The position numbers and the translations under genes are program-made. From Paraescarpia echinospica (Eukaryota; Annelida; Polychaeta; Sabellida; Siboglinidae), in NCBI GenBank assembly GCA_020002185.1, contig CM034534.1, forward strand, positions 69,727,946 to 69,791,945: a stretch of 64,000 nt of DNA. The letters run 5' to 3'. This document shows, in pieces, positions 57,488 through 64,000 of this stretch. The notes below the pieces were generated by a model. It was not told the DNA's origin, ran no database searches, and was given only the letters and a program-made list of their open reading frames with translations. How positions within the stretch are numbered: the stretch's first letter is position 1; every line of letters begins with the position of its first letter.

Positions 57488-58893
57488 CAAACTTGAATAT
57501 TACGGTATAAGGGGTACTCCACTCAAATGGTATAAGAGATACCTTTCAAACAGGAAACAGTATGTTAAGTCCAGTTCTAGTGACTCACTTCAGCAGGATG
57601 TTACACACGGTGTCCCACAAGGGTCTATCCTCGGTCCGCTTTTGTTTATATTATATATTAATGACCTTCCATTCTGTGTAAATATGTGCAAAACAATATT
57701 GTTTGCTGATGACACTACTATATACAAAACTGGAAAACAAGTTAATGAAATATATAAAGATATGAATAACGAACTTGAAATATTAGCGTGCCAATAAACT
57801 ATCTTTAAACATTTCTAAGACAAAATGCATTTTATTTTTTAGATTTTAATTATTATTAGCGATAGCTAATAACATAATTCAGCAAACAACATTTATAACA
57901 TTTCTAGGCCTTCAGACTTGATTGGCATGAACATATAAATGCATGCAAAAACAAGCTAACTAGTGCTTTATACATAATTAATAAAGTTAACCGCTACCTT
58001 CCAGTAGCTGCACTTGAAACAATTGATTACACTTTAGTTTATCCCTACTTGACACACGGAATCATTTTGTGGGGATCCACATACAAAACACATATCGAAA
58101 AAAGTATTCATTAGTTCGTTCCATTCTTAAAACAAACTATTGGGAACATTCACATCCCCTCTTTACATGTTTAAATCTAATAAAATTGCATGCTATTTTT
58201 GAAATTGAAGTTGGAAAATTCATGTATAATTATGTCCACGGTAGTCTGCCACATTCATTATCGGATATTTTTACATTTATCTATGACATTCACTTTTACA
58301 AAACAAGACAAACCTGTAATATACGTCCTATTATTAGTTCTACTCAAAGATCTTCGAACAGTTTGCTATGTAAAGGTCCGATGATCTGAAATACAATTCC
58401 AACTGTTATACAAAATAAACCCAATTTAAATAGTTTTATATTATCATTAAAGGCAAATGTTGTAAGGGGGTATGGTGTTCTAGTTTAATTTCATTCCACC
58501 CCGAAACGTCTGACATATGTGTTTGATATAATGTTATTCTACTTAGGTGTTTTACCATTGCTGAAGTTTGGCATAACCACGTTTTTTTTCGCAAGACTAC
58601 TTATGTGAACATTTATCATCTAATATTAATGTTATTAAATTTACATATATGTTCTATTGATTATAGCAACGTAACCAACACACTACACGTGAAATCATTT
58701 TTAATAATAGTTATTTTGGGGATGACGGCGACTAGTTTACGTAATCATTATCATCTTATATTGGAATAATTAAAGCAAACTGGTTACAGCCTTAATTGGC
58801 TCCGCTGTCAACCTGGAATTGTATATCATTTTGTCAATTGTTTTACGGATTGTTTATATTTGCATGTATGATTTATACAATTCCAAATATAAC
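57488..58893 (+). pseudogene. LINE reverse transcriptase, 3' segment (right copy)
   Basis: The mirror of 25009-26414, with the GVPQGSILGPLL and LFADDTTIY blocks on the plus strand at about 57615-57725. Confidence 0.85.

Positions 58894-58943
<50 letters not shown>
58894..58943. repeat. (CTA)n tail of the LINE (right copy)
   Basis: 50 nt here against 38 nt in the left arm. This accounts for the 12-nt step in pairing sums. Confidence 0.9.
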
Positions 58944-58948
<5 letters not shown>

Positions 58949-60156
58949 AGTTGGGCTAATGGTTAACTTTGTTTGGGCTGTTGTTGGGCTCTTTTAAACC
59001 TTGGATTCTGAGATAATTTCTCTCACTCTTTTCTCGTCAACTTTGGATCAGTGCTGGGAGAAAATGTGGAGTAGTCATAGAATGTTGCCCAGAGCGACTC
59101 TAGGTTTAATTAGTTGTCTTGATGAAAGAGCCAGATTAGTATAACGTGAATATTTGTGCAGGATGGTTGAAGAAATGTGTTTATGGCAATTGTTACCTAA
59201 CTAATTAATAATGTGTATGTCTAAATAATTTATAATGTTTGTCTACCTAATTGTAATGGCTTTAACTAAGTTTGTATGTTAAGCGTTGCTTAGCCTTAGC
59301 TTAGCCTTAGCTTAAATTAGGGTGGTTTCTTTTGTTTACTTTTAATTGTGGCAGGACAATTTTGAATAAGAGTTGCTACGTACGCGCCTTTTACCGGAAC
59401 TGGAAATCGTCGTATATAATTATGATTAGGTAACGTTTATACAGTGCCCATTTTTATAACGTTTATCAATTGATATGTCTACTGGATACATATGATACTA
59501 TTGTTGTTAGTATTGTGTGTATCGATATACCCAAGCTTAAAGGGAATAAAAACAACTATTGCTTGAATTCATGTTATATTACATCCTGCTATCTATTTCC
59601 ACGTCCACCAAGCCAAAAAAAAAAAAATTGAATTAGAAATTCCACATTTTATGTTGTGCATCCGGACATTTTCGAATATGCATATTTTTGGCGCGCTTTT
59701 CGGGATGCCGAGATGTGACGTCACTTATGACTCAAACTCGCATCAGGCCGACCCTTTCCATGCATTCAGAGCATGTTTACAAGTATAGTTTTTGGGTCGA
59801 AACGAGCGTCGGAATGAGTTATTGTGCAATATTCCGACGTAATACAAACACTAGTCATCATAGAGGAAAAAGCAGTTATCTTACGGTTCCACATGAATCG
59901 AATTTTATTCAAAACAACGAATGCGAATGCGCCTACAAGTCGACTAGGTTTCGACGAGCTTGGGCTCGTTTTCAGAATAATTATATCGAATGCAATCAAT
60001 GGGAAATAATTTACACCAATAAACATACTTAGCAAACATATATTGTATCCAGCTACAGAAAGTAACGTATATAATCTCATAATATCACTAGAATATCGAT
60101 ATATGAAGCAGGAGTTGTACAAGTTATCATAACAACTTAAATCAGTCAGTGAATTT

Positions 60157-60249
60157 TTTTTGGTGCCGCTAACTCAGTTGGTAGCCGCGTTGGTTTGTTG
60201 CCATTTATTTTACAATCGGGCGACGCCGGTTCAATCCTGACAGCATGCA
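60157..60249 (+). repeat. tRNA-like segment (right arm, first)
   Basis: A and B box-like blocks as in 23665-23757, with one substitution in the A box. Confidence 0.5.
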
Positions 60250-60717
60250 AATCATTGATTTTCTTTACACTTTTTTTTTATGTTTTCACCAAGTAATATA
60301 AACCAAATCATTTTATACTATAATGCACTGTTTGTAAATAATTTAAATTTTTGTAGTAATTATTTATTCGCCACAAAAATGAAAATATGGTCATTATATA
60401 ACGATGTTTCTAAATTTTATTTATCCAAACAAATATAATGTAATGGATATATAATTTATTAATTGTAAATATATTGTACGGTAATATATTGTAATTATAT
60501 ATGTGAAAACAGATTGTGATCTGTCTGGATAATTAAAATTTAGAAACATCGTTATATATATATAATGACCATATTTTCATTTTTGTGGCGAATAAATAAT
60601 TACTACAAAAAAAATATATATTAACAAACAGTGCATCATAGTATACTAAATGATTTGGTTTATATTACTTCGTGAAAACATAAACAAAAAAAGTGTAAAG
60701 AAAATCAATAGTGTGCA

Positions 60718-60801
60718 TGATGTCAGGATTGAACCGGCGTCGCCCGATTGTAAAATAAATGGCAACAAACCAACACGTCTACCAACTGAGCTAGAGGCAC
60801 C
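60718..60801 (-). repeat. tRNA-like segment (right arm, second)
   Basis: The mirror of 23112-23195. Confidence 0.5.
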
Positions 60802-61772
60802 TACACAATAGAAATCCACTGACTGATTTAAGTTGTTATGATAAATTGTACAACTCCTGCTTCATATATCGATATTCTAGTGATATTATGAGATTATACA
60901 CGTTCTTTTTGTCGCTGGGTACAATATATGTTTGCTATATATGTTTATTGGTGTAGATTATCTCCCGTTGGTTGCATTCGATATAATTATTCTGAAAACG
61001 AGCCCAAGCTCGGCGAAACCTAGTCGACTTGTAGGCCCATTCGCATTCGCTGTTTTGAATAAAATTCGATTCATGTGGAACCGTAAGATAACTGCTTGTT
61101 CCTCTATGATGACTAGTGTTTGTATTACGTCGGAATATTGCACAATAACTCATTCTGACGCTCGTTTCGACCCGAAAGCTATCCTTGTAAACATGCTCTG
61201 AATGCATGGAAAGGGCCGGCCTAATGCGAGTGTGTCATGAGTGACGTCATGATACCACGTGATCACCTAGCTTATTAAAATTTAATTTTCCGCGGGAATC
61301 GCTTCACAGATGGGCTTAAAATCGAATTTATGCTACAAATGTATTTTTCTGTATTTGTTTAATGTTGTCAAATGTTACATACAATGTTAAACTTTGTGTA
61401 CACATGGAAAAAGGATTTTAGCTAATGCCTTATTTTTATTTCCTTTAACTAACAGCTGTCATTAAAATATATTATTTATTGTAACACATCCGAAATAAGG
61501 AAAATGTCTTTTCTCACAGCGACAGCAGTAACATGGACGGTCATGGGATGCAGTAATGAAGTAGCTAGAACATCAGTCAATCGACGGAACCTCGTTTGAA
61601 TCCTAACGATGAATGCTGCTATTTTCAAAGCTTGGACAATATTTCTGTTCACTCTTTGTTGAGTCAGGTCATTCACCTCTATAAACAAGTACCAGGCAAA
61701 AGACAGTATTAGATTTGGAAATAATTTTATGTCGTCTTTGTGCAGTAATAGCAGCATAGCTGAATGCTTCCC

Positions 61773-61863
61773 AAAGAAGTCGTGATGGTGTTCGATTGGT
61801 CTGCCAGGGAGTAAAGTGTAAAGCGCTTTGAGCAGTCCTTAGGACTGGATACTGTGCTATATA
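61773..61863 (+). repeat. Retroposon 3'-tail-like fragment (right copy)
   Basis: The plus strand reads 'gtaaagcgctttgagcagtc', mirror of 22050-22140. Confidence 0.4.
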
Positions 61864-64000
61864 TGATAATTTACTGTTAACTGTATAACTAATATCAAAT
61901 GTTTATATATAACAAAGAGTAAAACAAAAACTGTCTGTACTGACTGTATGTAAACAAACTGCAAACAATATATTTAAATAAATTAAACTCTGGCTTGTAT
62001 ATTGATAAAGTTTACCACCACAAACTGAATTTAATATTATGGAGGTACGTGTATTGTATCAGTGTTGACAAATGTGGTTTAAAAGTTTACAAATATATAT
62101 ATATATAATATATATATACAAATGACAAATGTTACGAATTGCCCATGTTCTGTGCTCATGGCCAAGCCGTTGATATATAGAGTTTGGCCAATTGAAAACA
62201 TGGGCGCCATTTTCGGTCCAGTTGCAGCGCAGCAGCAGCGACAGTGATTCAATGCACAGCTGATAACGTTACATAAGGATAAGGATGATTTTATATAGCA
62301 GTTTAATGAGTATTTATTTATATGCTGGTGAGGTGGGAGCATAAATCGTGCATCTTAATATTTAAGGTCGTTTTAACAATAAATCTGATCACAAAAAAGC
62401 TAATAGGGTCAGGAATTACGAGATTTCGGGGACAGTTTTTGGCCTAATACAGATTTCCCGGTCATAAGTATAATTAATAATTTATATATGCTCAATGCAT
62501 GAAAATAAAATTGTGTATTATATATATATGTATATATATATTTATATATATTATATATATATGTACATACATATATTAAAAGGGTCTACATGTCATACAT
62601 TAAAATTAGAAGAAAGGCTGTTTCTTAATATAATAATATCATATAATATATGTTTAGATATCTTAAGGATATTTTGTTCATCACATTTAAAGGGGTGGAG
62701 TGTCGGTGTATAACTTATAAGCGTTACAGCTTGATAATAGGATGATATGTCTTTATGAACATTACGTAAAGATTGAGAAAGCTTGCTCCTCTATTAAACG
62801 AATATGAACTTAGCCTTAGGACATTGTTAACTTATGGTATTGGTTATTATAATACACCCCAATACTGGCAATAAGCAACATATTAATATTCAGTAGAAGT
62901 ACTAAACATGACCGTGCCTATGTGCCAGTGGGGCCTTGTTTAAATATACAGTGCACTTGAGATAACTCCAACTGTCACTTTACATTTAGTTGACGTTTGC
63001 CTAGCCTGAGGCTAATTGACATAAGCCCAAGGCTTCGCCTTGGCCGTTTAGCCTTGCTGAAGCCTCGCTTTCACACCATGCTCATGCTCACGGAGGTTAT
63101 AAAACTTTCTGAGCACGAAATCGTTCTCAGACTTGAACATAAAACGTCTAAATTCTGAATATGCTACGGATCTTGCTCAACGCCGTACTCAAACAAACAA
63201 AGTAAAAGATGGCAGCTCACGACTCACGTAGAAATTAATCGAATTCGTTGCCCAAGTTCGATGCTTTCGAGAAGAAACGCAGTTCGATATCACGCATCAG
63301 CGTCCGAGTCGCTTCCGAGATGTAATCGATCCATTTGAAGAAGTGGTGCAACACGAACTTAGCGAAAGATTCCGTGTTATGCCTCAAACTGCATTGTTTA
63401 CCGAACATTTGTCAAATCTAGCGGGAGACAGACAACAATGTTACAACGTTTATATTTTGAAACTGAATAAAGTGATATACATGTGCTCCTATTCAAGAAC
63501 GCCTTTAAATAGTGCTCAGTGAAATGTTAAATACAATCAGTGGAAATAGTAGTTGTCACTTTTTAGTGGAGTTCTTTGCATATTCCTATTGATCTTATTC
63601 CTATTGAAAATTGAAGCTATCCCAGCGGACAAGCTGACGTTGTAACGACGTTATTCCGACGTCGGGTGTCGACGTTGTTGCTCTCCAGCCTCTCCAGCTA
63701 CGCCAAGCCTCCTAGGTAAATATTACATCGGCCCGCTTCCACTTCTTCTCTGAGCTTATTTTGGACAGCAAAGCTGATTCTGCTCTCCTTTGCTGGAGTA
63801 AATGAAGCCAAGTGGCTGCAACAAGCTGATGACGCCATGCACGACTCGATTGCAATTTGATAGTACCGCGTACACGCGATGACACCGACGCGATGACGTT
63901 TTATTCAGGGAAATTATAAATTCACTTTGAGCCATCATCGCAAGCCAGGGCTGTTTGCCCTGGCTGATCCCCTACGCGAAGTGCGGAAGTTAGCTGAGTC
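61864..64000. other. Outer right arm to window end, mirror of 19913-22049
   Basis: No gene was recognised. The match to the left arm continues to the last base. Confidence 0.5.

Larger units (their letters stand above)
59714..61250. mobile_element. Foldback element with tRNA-like sequences (right arm)
   Basis: The mirror of 22663-24199. Its tRNA-like segments lie at 60157-60249 (plus) and 60718-60801 (minus). In the first, the A box reads ctaactcagttgg against ctagctcagttgg in the left arm. Confidence 0.8.
36858..64000. repeat. Right arm of giant inverted repeat (runs off window)
   Basis: This is the reverse complement of the left arm, interrupted by an expanded tandem array and a 1000-N gap. 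It starts next to the spacer and still matches at the last base of the window, so the palindrome extends further. Single-base differences and small indels separate the arms. Confidence 0.95.

Overview
The window is nuclear DNA of an animal. It contains introns with GT-AG boundaries, AATAAA signals, TATA boxes, C2H2 zinc-finger and non-LTR retrotransposon remnants, MITEs and long microsatellites. A marine invertebrate, perhaps a mollusc, fits the repeat content, but nothing here proves it. Two runs of exactly 1000 N (12953-13952 and 51301-52300) are scaffold gaps.

Region 1 (1-19912) is repeat-rich sequence. It holds a 47-bp minisatellite, broken pieces of at least two reverse-transcriptase retroposons, a complete pogo/Tigger-like MITE (6470-6941), scattered decayed C2H2 zinc fingers (7340-12600), and one convincing host gene on the minus strand (14604-18168). 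The gene has four exons whose phases all match, a signal peptide, cysteine-bearing exons, a Thr-rich mucin-like last exon and a poly(A) signal.

Region 2 (19913-64000) is one giant inverted repeat. Its axis is a 67-nt spacer at 36791-36857. Positions in the outer arms pair with coordinate sums of 83899-83914, and the inner arms pair with a constant sum of 73648. The right arm runs off the window end, so the outer limits are unseen. Each outer arm carries a foldback element with tRNA-like ends, a 5'-inverted (twin-primed) LINE, two matching exons of a leucine-rich-repeat gene, a small MITE and a truncated Mutator-like transposase. Each inner arm carries a C2HC-finger ORF, 26-bp repeats and a dense set of ETS/CRE-like and CTCF-like motifs. 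Between outer and inner arms lies a 41-bp-unit tandem array: 1.7 kb on the left but at least 13.2 kb on the right, with 2.6-3.0 kb higher-order repeats.

The most interesting locus is 32212-33571, visible only in the left arm because its mirror falls in the N gap. A TATA box precedes an ORF whose unspliced product has an RPA70-C-like zinc/OB domain. A phase-0 intron starting exactly after codon 50 would swap that whole domain for a NADAR (YbiA-like) domain. One locus could therefore make a ssDNA-binding-like protein and a NADAR protein sharing an N-terminus; the NADAR frame is interrupted by one in-frame TAG. The palindrome, the array, the regulatory core and these genes may form a single large palindromic element or amplified locus, but an assembly artefact must be excluded.
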